Shown here one piece after another: positions 1 through 12,400 of a stretch of DNA of 64,000 nt. A program made the position numbers and the translations under genes. Source of the DNA: Bolinopsis microptera (lineage: Eukaryota > Ctenophora > Tentaculata > Lobata > Bolinopsidae); contig NC_087078.1 in assembly GCF_026151205.1 (NCBI RefSeq), positions 13,313,118 through 13,377,117 on the forward strand, in the 5' to 3' direction. Each line of letters begins with the position of its first letter. The first letter of the stretch is position 1. The notes below the pieces were generated by a model. The model worked only from the letters and a program-made list of their open reading frames with translations. It was not told the origin of the DNA and did no database searches.

Positions 1-400
1 GAACTATGTGATCTTACATTTTCACAGTTTTGTTGTGGAACGGCAAAACTGCAGTTTTCTTCGATGTATTCATGGATATAAGCTTTTTAATTTATTTAAG
101 TTTTGCTCTTTATCTTCAAGTCCTGTACTTTAGGTTTGCCGTTTGTGTAGTGTACGTTATACTACTACATGTAATTTAGTAATATAGTAATATAGTCTAA
201 CAGTTGATCCATGTAGACAGTATACATACCAAGAGTTCCACACTGTATACAATACTGCACAAATTACTAAGTTCTTTATTTGACACATTTGACACATTCC
301 TAAGTATCGCATGTAAAAATAACCTGGCATTTTCTCAAAATTGGTATCTGATTTCAGGAATAATATTGCAAGCGGGATATTACACAGTTCATACTTTCAG
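1..400 (+). other. intronic sequence 5' of the first visible OGDH exon
   Basis: No OGDH-like coding sequence is visible here. The reading frame of the next exon hits a stop (taa at 361-363), so the nearer acceptor-like ttcag at 353-357 cannot be used and the ctttcag ending at 400 is the probable acceptor. The missing N-terminal part of the protein, roughly 190 residues by comparison with animal OGDH of about 1,000 residues, must be encoded before this window. Confidence 0.6.
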
Positions 401-3400
401 CAAAACAAGATATGGACCAGTACTTTCAACTGCCAAAGTACACGTATCTTGGTGGTGATGAAAGGGAGCTCACTCTCAGGGAGACTATCAACCGACTGGA
501 GGTAGAACTTTCTAGACCAAAATTTCAATAATAAAACAGTCCATTCTTTACAGTTACAGACCCATTTACTTCGTCATAACAGATAAGGTTACCGTGAGGT
601 AACTAGCTTTAAGAAGATTCTAGATATACCCTAAGAAGATTCGACAGGGCCCTTCTTCGATTAACCGTCAATCACGTACTTTCCGATCATTCGGCTGAGT
701 CGACCGGAGGGGTTTGCATAAATTCCTTGCCGCATCCTCTGGTTTATTGACAATTCGGCCCACATGTACTTGCTACAGCTAGATGTTGTAAGTTGAGATA
801 AAGTTTAACTGATTTATCGGCAAAAAGGAGTGCACGGCAAAATGTATATTTAAACACTTAAACACAAAATGCTTATTGTTTTTCTTTCAGAGAGTATACT
901 CCGGATCTATTGGTGCAGAGTTCATGCACATGCACGATCCTGGGGCAAGTAAGTCAAAGTAATGGGAAGTTATGTAGTGCGGTTGGAACTGTCTCTAATT
1001 TTTAATTCCTAAATTGATTGCATCACAATTCAGTTAGTACTTCAACTTCCACGACTTTTCCTGAAATTACCTAAGATTTTCCATACTTTTCACATGACGC
1101 GAAAGGCAATATGGTTGACAACGTCGCGCAACAATGCGCGCATCACAAAATTTAACGCGCGCGGAAACAATCAGTTCGACTCTGATCTCACTCATCAGTC
1201 TTAGTATAACGACCTATTCATGTAGGGAATTAACGGATTATAGCACTATACAAAATATACTATACTATAAAAATATATGACGACTTTACTACTACTGTAA
1301 AACATCAAATCTGACGCACCAAAATTGGCAAATTACCCTTGTGAAGTAAATTAAATGGTCATAGAATTTGGTGTTTTACAGTATAATCATTACAATTGAC
1401 AAACGGCGATGAGGTCGGTACCCTAAAGATTTTTGGCGACGTGAATGTTACCTTTTACATATCTGTGGGTTGTGCATTTATGGCACACCCACATTCAGTA
1501 CTTGTGAACTACTCGTTAGCCGAGTATTAATTATAATATGCGCTATTCCCACGCTTACATCTCAATTTACCAGGAGAGTATATCAGAAAGTGGGTTGAAA
1601 AACCCGGAATAAGGAACATGACCAGTGAAGAGAAGCGAATCTTATTAGCCCGACTTGTTCGATCTACCAGATTTGAAGAGTATCTTGCGAAAAAATGGCC
1701 TAGTGAGAAAAGATTCGGGTTGGAGGGCTGTGAGGTAATTTTAACATTTAATATTGTTGTGATTTAAGAGAATGGACGATAGGGCAGTCGGTACTATAGC
1801 CTTTAATTAATGTAGCTGGGTGGGAAGCACAAGGATGTATTACCTAAATTACTGGAAAATGCAGCCCTCTAACAGATACTGTTTCTCTTTCATGAGAACA
1901 AACAACCCTGAAATTAAACCTTGTTCAGGTACTGATCCCAGCCATGAAGCAGATAATCGACATTGCTAACTCTCGGGGGGTTGATAGTTTCGTGATAGGA
2001 ATGCCACATAGAGGCAGACTTAACGTGCTGGCTAACGTGTGCAGGAAGGAACTTGAGAAACTCTTCAACCAGTTCAACCCTGATCTGACACCAGAGGATG
2101 AGGTTTGGGAGGCTGTTGAATGCAGATAGTGTTCTTTTCTGTACAGCCTTTTCTTTAGTACAGTTTTTTTTTTGTTCTAGCTAAGAATATATTGTGCCTG
2201 GGTGATTTGGCACCTGCTTTAATTCCTATATCAATAAAGCCACTCGAGGGAATGTTTCATATCTCACTTTTCAGGGTTCTGGTGATGTAAAATATCACCT
2301 TGGGATGTATCACCGCCGCATCAATCACCTGACCAACAAAGAAGTAGAGCTATCAGTAGTCGCCAATCCCTCGCATTTAGAGGCTGTCAACCCTGTCGTC
2401 TGTGGTAAAGTCAGAGCAACCCAATTCTTTAATGGCGATGAAGCTGGACAGAAGGTTCGTCAAATAAACAACCCGCCCCCCCCCCCCCCCAGCCCCCCGC
2501 TACCATCTAGTCTACAAGATGACTGTTACTTACTCTTGTTAGACTTGACGCTATTATCTGATAATGAGTTGCTGAAATTTTGAAGTATTCTATGCTTTGA
2601 ACCAGCAATAATGCACAAAATGTAATTGTGGGTTTACACTATAACAAGCTGTTTAAACAACATTCCCTCTCAGACCATGGCTATCCTACTGCACGGTGAC
2701 GCGGCGTACAGTGGACAGGGAGTAGTGTACGAAACTATGCATCTCAGTGACCTGCCAAGTTACACTACTGGAGGCACAATCCACATCGTAGTCAACAATC
2801 AGGTTAATAACCATCCACTTTATCAACCTGAAGCTGAGATTATCAGATGCCATCCCTATCCCGTAATTTCGAGTGATGAACCTCCGTTCTTAATTTATTA
2901 AATTTACTTTGAAATCTAAAACCCAAAATTTGAATCCATTGAATAGTTGAAATTTTATCAATCTCGTGCTCCAGGTGGGTTTCACAACAGATCCCCGATT
3001 TTCCCGGTCCTCTCCCTACTGCACTGACGTTGCCAAAGTTGTTAATGCTCCCATACTTCACGTTAACGCTGATGATCCAGAGGCGGTTATGCACGTGTGC
3101 AACGTGGCTGCTAACTGGCGCGCCGACTGGGGTGAGATGTGCTTTTAAACTCAAGGAGATATCTTGAAACTTGTGTACCAATTCTCTTATCGAATTGTAT
3201 TACTTTCAATGTTGAGACGATTTTTATTATTACTTTACTAGCTGTAACAATGAACGTGAACCTCGGCCTCTTCTGCTCAGGAGGCATGTATTGCTGAGGA
3301 ACAAGCAAATTTGTGCACGAAGATAAAATTAGGGATCCAATTAAGAAAAGAACGACTGTGCTGATGTATCTGTTGTATCTGTTGATGGGTCCAGTTTTCA

Positions 3401-6400
3401 ATAACTTCTTGCAGGTAAGGACGTCGTGATAGATCTAGTGTGTTACCGACGAAACGGTCACAACGAGGCGGACGAGCCCAGTTTCACCCAGCCCCTCATG
3501 TACAAGAGAATCAGGGAGCTGCCCAATGTGCTGAACAAATATGCTGACCAGTTGGTTGCGGAGGGAACTGTCTGTCAAGCTGATATTGACGTGAGTTCTG
3601 CAGGGCTGAGAGTCACATACTGTACTTATTGAAGCGTTCATAATAATTAATGTACTAATACAATAATTTTAGAAGAACTAAAAAAGTTAACCTTCTTGTC
3701 ATGTTTGGGTGCAGGTGAGGCAAAAGGAATATATCTGGCTAAGTTATCTGTTCGACAAATTAAAGAACTAAATTGAGTCTCGCTAATCAGGAAGAGATAG
3801 CAGCATTCGATAAGATCATGAACGAAGCTTATCAGAAGAGTACTGCCATCACCAAGATGAAGCTCACTGATTGGTTGGACAGTCCCTGGGACCATTTCTT
3901 CGAGGTAATATTTGCTTTCCCCCTCTATACCTACCAGTGTTGTAACAGAGTATGTCACAGTGTTTCAACAGTGTTGTAATAACAGTTTATGTCAGTAGGT
4001 GAATAAACAACCACAAGACGTTTAAACTCAATAAGTGAACGTGAATCTCGGCCTGATCAATAGAGCAACCAGTCACACTTTATATTCTGTATATTATATT
4101 GTGTCCCTCACCAGTCTCCCTCTTAGTGTGACGCGAACAAAGTGCCAATTCTACGTGAAACGCCCCCCACCGGTATCAGCGACAGTGTTCTGAAGAGAAT
4201 AGCAGAGACTTTCAGTGCTGATCCCCCCATCAAGGTTCATCCGGGAATCAAGCGTATTCTGAAGGTACGTGTTATTGTTGTTGCGAAAATGGTGAAATAT
4301 TCGTAGGACGGGTGCCAAATAAGTTCGCTATATATTCGAAAATTCTTAAATAATATGACGTTATTAAGTGCTGCCTTTGTTCTTAATGCTATTTAAGTAG
4401 AAATAATGCTAATGTTTTAGAGTGCATATTTCTGGACTTTATTAAGTTTGATGATCTAAAGTGGGGTGTTTTACTGACCACACCCACAGGGACGAACAAA
4501 GATGGTGGAGGCTCAGCAGGCAGACTGGGCACTGGGCGAGGCGCTGGCTATTGGCTCCCTCCTCATGGAGGGCTACCATGTGAGGCTTAGTGGGCAGGAT
4601 GTGGAGAGAGGTCAGTCGGGGCAGGGGGGATATTAGGATTACTGATTAGGCTTTGTTGGTCGCAACCCGGACAGTTCGCTTATATCGCATATTAAGACGC
4701 AATGAAACTATCGGACCACGATGTCGGATCACGATATGATGGCTGCTGTAATGCGTTCAATTTTAGGCTTATCTCCATTTAAGCCGGGATTTTTTTTTCA
4801 GAAAGTTGAGATTATTTCATCTTAATTTGACTCCAAATTACATGTTTAAATCTGGAAATATTCGTCAATTAACATCTTGACGAAGTAATTGAGCTATTAA
4901 TTCCATATAAATTTTATGGATTCGATGACTTCGATTTAGTCGGGAGTGCGAGAGTTCCAACATACATTATAGATTATACTTATAGATTATGATAAATGAT
5001 TTGTCGTGTGAAATATTACAATGTTGATTTGTAGAGCTGGTTGATTTGCACAAATTACTGTTAGGATGAGGTAAATCTCAATGATGGGTTTTCGAGATAG
5101 GTCTGTTTCATGTATAAAGTGGCATACATTCAACATTTTTGAAAACAAGTCTAGCGTATGAAATTGAACTGAGGCCATTTCTTATCCAATTTTTGGAGTG
5201 TTGTCACTAACCAACTTCGTAGCGTTTATCTAAGTTAGTTCTAGAGGCAAATTGTAATGTGAGTTGTGACTTAAATTAGCAAATTTCTGAATTGTGCTTC
5301 ATCAAATGTACTGAACCACTTAAACTACAATTAAAATCAAGAAAAATTATTAAATAAATTATCATTCTTACTGGAAAATATTTGAAAAAAATCCCGGTCC
5401 CGGACGGGATTTTAGATTTGTCCTGGTCCCGGTCCCGGCCGGGATAAAATTCCGGTCGACCACTGGTTATACACCACGAGGTGTGTTAACTTGACACGTG
5501 ACATACCACAGGAACATTCTCACATCGTCACCACGTGTTGCACGATCAGGACGTGGACGGAAGAGTGTACAACCCTCTGCAGAACCTGTCCTCCTCTCAG
5601 CAGAAATACTCTGTCAGCAACAGCTCCCTCTCAGAGTTTGGAGTTTTAGGTTTGTCTTCTTACACTAATAGTAATAAGTGATATACTATTTATACACGTG
5701 ATTTGTTACTTTGACACGTGTTGGCGGTGTTAGTAATCGTAGACAGTACGTGAGCCAATTTTTTTTTCCCCAAACTATCATTTTTTTGTCATGATCTACA
5801 GTTATATGAAGAACAAAATAACAGGAGATTATTTACTGAGATAATTATTGGAATAATTTACTTGCATACTTACTGAGATAATTTACTTGGATACTTTGTA
5901 AAATTATTTACTGAGATAATTTACTTAACTGTTTACAAAGATAATTAACTCGGATACTTAATAACATTATTTACTGATATAATTTACTTAGCTATTAACT
6001 GAGATAATTTAACCCATCGTTATAGATGGGCAAAAATAGTACAGCCTAGTAAAAATGATACATTATATCAGTTAAGATAACGGAAATGAGATGGAATAAG
6101 TGAAGATGTAAAAAAATAATAGTAAATCCAAATAATATCATTAATTCATTCAAAGTGGTAGTTACTTATTCTTTTTTTTAATGTTCACTTAAGAATAGTT
6201 TTTATAGTTTTTATAGTTTTTATAGTTTTTATAGTTTTTATAGTTTTATAGTTTTATAGTTTTTATAGTTTTTATAGTTTTTATAGTTTTTTAAATTTAT
6301 AAACCCACAATATCGAGAATCACAATGAAAGATAAGGTCAGTGGTCAATGCAACAGTCAACACAGAGTTGCACATATGTACTCATAACTCTTGACTACTC

Positions 6401-9400
6401 TTTTTTTAGAGCCTTTTTCTTCAGTTCTTCTTTAACAGTTCTTCCTTAACAGTTCTTCCCTGTCCGCTCTTCCTTGACAGCTCACGATCAGAAGCCAGTT
6501 TCTACTGGTGTCGCTGCCGGTAGAACTGAAGTGACAGTATTGTTCTTACTAACTCTGTTAGCCGGGTTGGTTAACATTGTTCTGATGTCTAATTCGTCTT
6601 CTAGCTCTGTTTAGTCTTCAGATCCCTTTCACGAACTCTCTGAGAGAAGGCATCCTCCAAAAGTATAGGATAGGGTTAGCTGCTGAGTTGGCAGCTAGAA
6701 GCAGATTGTGGGTGGTGTTAAAGTAATACCTCTGTTTATCAAACCAGTACAAACTAAAATACCACCTTAACATTCCTGCGGACCAGCTGTATGTCCACAG
6801 AATGTAATTAACTACCAGAGCAATATTACAAACTCCGTACACTAGTGCGAACAGTAAGATAGTCACTGTGGCTCTGTTCCGGGACTTTTGTAGCTCTCTT
6901 TGCTGGACATGCCGGTTTCTTCTTCCAGTCAGGAGCACGACTGATAGAACACAGCTTGTAGCCACTACAACTGCAGGGGCGGTGTAGACTAAGTTATCAC
7001 TCACCAGCACCACCATGGTCGTAATGACATCCTTGTTATTAGCGATAAACAGGACACAGCGTGAGTACCAAGGGTAGAAAATAATCTCTGGACCATCCTG
7101 CAAGAGGAGCCCTATCGTCCTAGCAGACTTAAGCAAGAAGTACACAACTACAGCTACGATCAGATATTTAGATTTCTGATGTTTAAAAGGTTTCGACAGT
7201 GAAACTGTCCTAGTTATGCTCAGACATATAACAAGGAAGATGCTCAAGGCGACAGAGATGTCCCACACATAAAACCAAGCTGCACAACCAAACTGGCCCC
7301 CGAACAGGATACCCGGTTGTCTTTTAGACAGGAAGGATATTCCTACAGGAAGAATGGCCACGCTGATGACTATATCGTTTGTTGTGATCATCATGTAGAT
7401 TGATCTTGAGATGTCTCTTCTTTTTGATCTGAAGAAGAGGAAGCTGGCTACGTTCCCCGATGTCCCGATTATGAAGCAGAAACAACAGATAATCCCGTAA
7501 GTCACATCTGCTGCGCGATTAAAGTCCATTTTGTCTAAGTTAAACGAATTTTTAGGATCTCAGGGGAAAATCTGTTAGTTGTCAAATTTAAGCTATCAAC
7601 AGCTCCTTTCAAGGTCCCGAACCCAAACTGAAATATTCTTCTCTCCTATCTTTTATGGTTTATAAAGAGGTCATTTTGCTGTCACTCCCCTCTAAAAAAG
7701 GAATTATCCCTGGATAGCATAGATCATTGATCATTTTTCCGACCTGTTCCCTTATTTTCCTTTAAACGACTATCGATTAGCTTTCATCCACGAAGTTCGC
7801 TCACCTGCGATACAATATTGCACACCATGATCTCAGAACATAAGCTGTGGCCTGTGACTTGATTATTTTCATTTTCCCCATTTTATAGGTATCACAGAAA
7901 CATGACTATAAACTTTGCTCACGCACGACCGTTTTTGCAAAATTATTATACCTTTCCTGTATAATAACAGTTGAGATAACCCTAATATTTTATGGATCAT
8001 TGACCATTTTATAGACCATTTTATTTTTTTCCATCAAATTATTTTAGAATTAGCTTACTAATAGTCGCTCACCTGCAGAAAAGTGCAAAAAATAACATCA
8101 CGTACGAGCATATATTTGCAAAATTAAACAGTTCTTCCATAATATATAACAGCTGATGACAAAACGAATTTTAGAGTAGAATACCCTGCACGGCGGGGAG
8201 AAAAATGGACGGATATTTATAGGAAGGCACTCCACGTACAGCCAGCATTTCTGCAAGTCTTATATTTTACACAGCACTCTGTTCGACTAAACGTTTCCAC
8301 CACCGCAGGATTTGAGCTGGGTTTCAGTCAACATAACCCCAACTCCCTGGTGTGCTGGGAGGCCCAGTTCGGGGACTTCTTCAACACTGCTCAGTGTATT
8401 GTGGACCAGTTCATTAGCTCAGGACAAGACAAATGGGTGAGGATGACTTTTAATTGCCACTCATTTAAGTTTTTCGTCGGCAGGATTTAAACTGGCAGTG
8501 GCTGAAATTGACTATTAAAATTGCTTTTTCACCCCAATAAAATACTCAAGAAGATTATTCAATTTAGTCCTTTGGTCTAATCGTGTTGGTTATACCATAT
8601 ATAATATATCTCTTTAATTCCGCACTGAATTTACCTTGCTCCTCTTCCCCCAGTACAGACAGAGTGGACTGGTGATGCTCCTCCCTCACGGTATGGAGGG
8701 CATGGGTCCAGAACACAGTTCTGCCAGAATGGAGCGCTTTTTACAGATGTGCAACGACAAGGAGGACTCTAAGTACGAGGTTCGATCCGCAAGTGACGAT
8801 TTATGTCGCGTAGTCTTAGGGTTCGTTCACATATTACGTAATCAGCTGAGGGGGGGGGGGTTCCAAATGATTACGCTAGTGCAATTTTGACACTTGATAG
8901 CTATGTGTAAAACTGATTACGGAGGGGGGGAGGGGGGTAAAAATGTTCCAAAAAATGATTACGTAATATGTGAACGACCCCTTATCATGACGTCACGTGG
9001 TCTAATAGTGACGTCACAAAGTCACGTGCGCGATAGATAAGAAACTCACACCAACTGTTGAATTGTTTTTTTATGACATGTCCTAAATATGGGCGTGGCG
9101 AGGGTTTTTCCAGTTTGAATTGAAGCGTCAAAAATTTGTTGGCTGTTATTTGACCTGTGGAAACAACAGATAAGCCGGAGATAGCAATAATTTGATACCA
9201 TGAACCTCCCTAATGTTTATGCCATGTTTATGCCATGTTTATGACACTAAGTGATCACGTGGCAGGGTGTGAGTGCAGACCAGCAACTGTGGGACTGTAA
9301 CTGGCAGATAATGAACATTACCACCCCGGCTAACATGTTCCACGCTCTCAGGAGACAGATGCACATGAAATTCAGGTCAGTCATACCTTCACTGGCATAA

Positions 9401-12400
9401 TTATTACTTACGTGCATAATTATAATTATTTATTATCATCATCCATCATCTATTAATCAATTATCCAATAAATGTCCTCTTTCCGCCATCGATGAATTTT
9501 CAATAATTTCTTCTTTTTTTATTATATAATTTCCTTGATTAATGTCTAAGAAATTCATGAATTCGAAAGCTAATATCAGAAAGGCCATTATTCCCAAACA
9601 TCTGATCGGTAATTAACTCCATTATTCTTATTTTTTTCAATTTTCGATTAAATTCTTTTTACTACATGAATATGATGCAATGACATTGAAACGTTGACGA
9701 ATTTCCTTTACCTGAAAACTGAAAAGAGCATTTTCCCTTGGCCTTTGTTTCAATACCCGAAATCATCAGACATTTTCATCAGAAACAATTTTTATGAGAC
9801 AGCATTCCGAGCAAAGAGTGTAACCACAATAACTTCTCATCAGAGTAGACAGCGCGGACTTAAAAACCTGTCCTTACGTCTCCGCGACAGGATTTTAAGC
9901 CGCTGAGGGACAATTATCATGACAATTACTGTAAGTGCCAGACATTGCCGCAACTTTAAACTTTTTGAACCCCGCTAAATTTTAACATGACGACAATGTC
10001 CTTTTCTTATCGCAGATTACTGATTTTTACCTCCTCGCATGACCAATGTGAAGAGGTTTTTTTTGATTTTTTGCCAAGATTCTTTTGACGAGAAAAAAAA
10101 AGGAGCTGACCATGACCAGTCTGAAGAATCAAAAGTCAGTTTCTGCTGAATCATTTCCGCTGACGACGATAGTAATTTTATGGGTTAAGATCCCAACTCT
10201 AAATTCCCTCAGCCGCAACTAAACCCATTCCTCTAAATCCATAAACCTAAATACTAAATAGGTACCTTCTCAGGAAGGCGACAATTTACAAATTGGCAAC
10301 TTTTCAGGAAGCCGCTTGTTGTATTCACACCAAAATCCCTTCTCCGCCACCCTCTGGCAAGGAGCTCTTTTGACGAGATGACCCCTGGTACATCCTTCAA
10401 AGCCATCATCCCAGAAGACCGTGACATTTCGAACACTAAGAAACTCATTCTCTGTTCGGGAAAAGTTTACTACGATCTTTTGGAGGTACGGCTGGATCTC
10501 GAACTTTATTTAAACTAGTCATTTACTAAGATCATTTAAATTTTAACACGTATTAGAGCTTGAGAATAAACAAGTTTTAAATATATTGAAGCTAGCAAGT
10601 AGCATAATATTAATACACATAACTTTGAAATATTTCCATGGTAATAACAACCGTGATAAAATTAAACATATAAACAAACATAAATTTCAATTTGTTTTGT
10701 ATCACGTGACCATGATTTACAGGAACGTGCTAACAGAGGGTTGGAGGACAGTATTGCCATCACCAGGATAGAGCAAATCAACCCCTTCCCTCACGCTCTT
10801 ATAGACAGTGAACTTAACCGGTACGCTCCGGGCACTCAGGTAACTTTACGCCAGTTTTAATTTTACCCAAATTCATCAAATAATGACATACACAAATTTA
10901 TCAAATAATACTCTAAGAGGGCCGGGGTCTTCATCAAAATTCTCTCGAAATTGATTTTATTGTTGTTTCTGATAGAGGGGAGTGATATCTATCAGCTGCT
11001 TTTGGTCCTATGTATTTTGTATTGTTCCTAGCCGAAGTTATCGCCAGTCAAAGGTCAGCTCTCATGTGTAATTGTAATTGTATTGCGTGAACGATTTTCA
11101 ATCGTGCGCCCTGAAAATCGAGTCTATAAATCTATCTTCTCCTATATTTTTAAGGACCATTCAGAAGAGATTTTCGGGCCAGAATTTTGGGATAAGCCTT
11201 ATAGAAATGCCTTATTAGAAAATGTTTTATTCGATTTTGAAAATCTTGGACCTGGAAAAATCGTTAAAAAACGAGGTCCAAGATTTTCAAATCGAATAAA
11301 AAAATTTCTAAGGACTATCTCGATCTCTAAATTCTGGCCCGTTATTTTGTGGTTGTTTGGAATTTATTTTGTGGTTGTTTGGAATTTATAAAACCAATGA
11401 TGCCACTACTAGAATAAGCTTTGCTTGACGATCTTTCACCCTAGCAACCCGTAATGCTGCATATTTGTTAACTAGAAGTAGATGGCAAGAAGTATGACTG
11501 CATGTGTATGAGCGGCTAGGTAACGCGCGGCTAGGTAACGCGGCTAGGTAACGCAGCGTTATCACAAATGGGTTGTGAACGTTACTGCGGAGGAGAATTG
11601 TCTCAAAGAACAATTTAAATAACAACAAATAAAACTTGTAACTGTATAATATTAGCTTTAATTAAATAACTCGCAATTAAATAACTAACACGGAATTATC
11701 CCTTGACAGATCAGTTGGGTACAGGAGGAACATAAGAACGCAGGAGCGTGGACACACGTGAAACCTAGACTTGAGAACCATCTCACTGGAGATATCCACT
11801 GCGGGTGAGTTATAATACTTAATATCTTGATATAACTTTCTCTTGTATCTTATGGATAAGGGCCAATATTTGGATAAATAGCAGTAACACCAACTTGTGC
11901 CAAAAGTGGAATGAAATTCCTATGCTATCAGTATCAATGTATCTGGAAAACTGTAAAATACTCAAAAACCACGAAAATAGCTGACATGGTCGGACAGGTC
12001 AGTGGTCCAAGTTTCGTGATCGAATCTGTATTTCAAGATAAAGCGGCATTATCCGGCTCCAGAAAGAGTTTTTAATCAGTGTACTTCAAGTTACACAATC
12101 ACTATTTCTATGTGAAATATTGACTATTGAGACAGTATTTGCCACTATTTCAGCAGTATATTTGTGATTCAGCCCGATGTCCTCGATATTGTTGATCTGA
12201 AAACAACCTGAACACGTAGGATACCGTAGAATGGGGGAACTTCGCCATGTTTTACAGCTATTTCATGTTATTTAGAAAATACGACACGAGTACTTGAAAA
12301 AGTTTATAGGTCATATGAACAGGATTGGTAAAGCAAATGTTTTCGTATGAACCACATCAGCCAGGCATAAATAGTCAGCTAGATTGGTGCCACTGAAATC

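Noticed and set aside
204-458. Open frame continuing across the first OGDH exon
   Set aside because: It is in a different frame from the exon that encodes [11 protein letters not shown]; the overlap is coincidental.
2467-2490. Poly-C tract, also at 14559-14578 and a poly-G at 8851-8860
   Set aside because: Simple homopolymers in introns; no feature attached, and length may be unreliable in assembly.
11083-11391. 102-codon plus-strand ORF
   Set aside because: Spans a foldback repeat in an OGDH intron and has no ATG.
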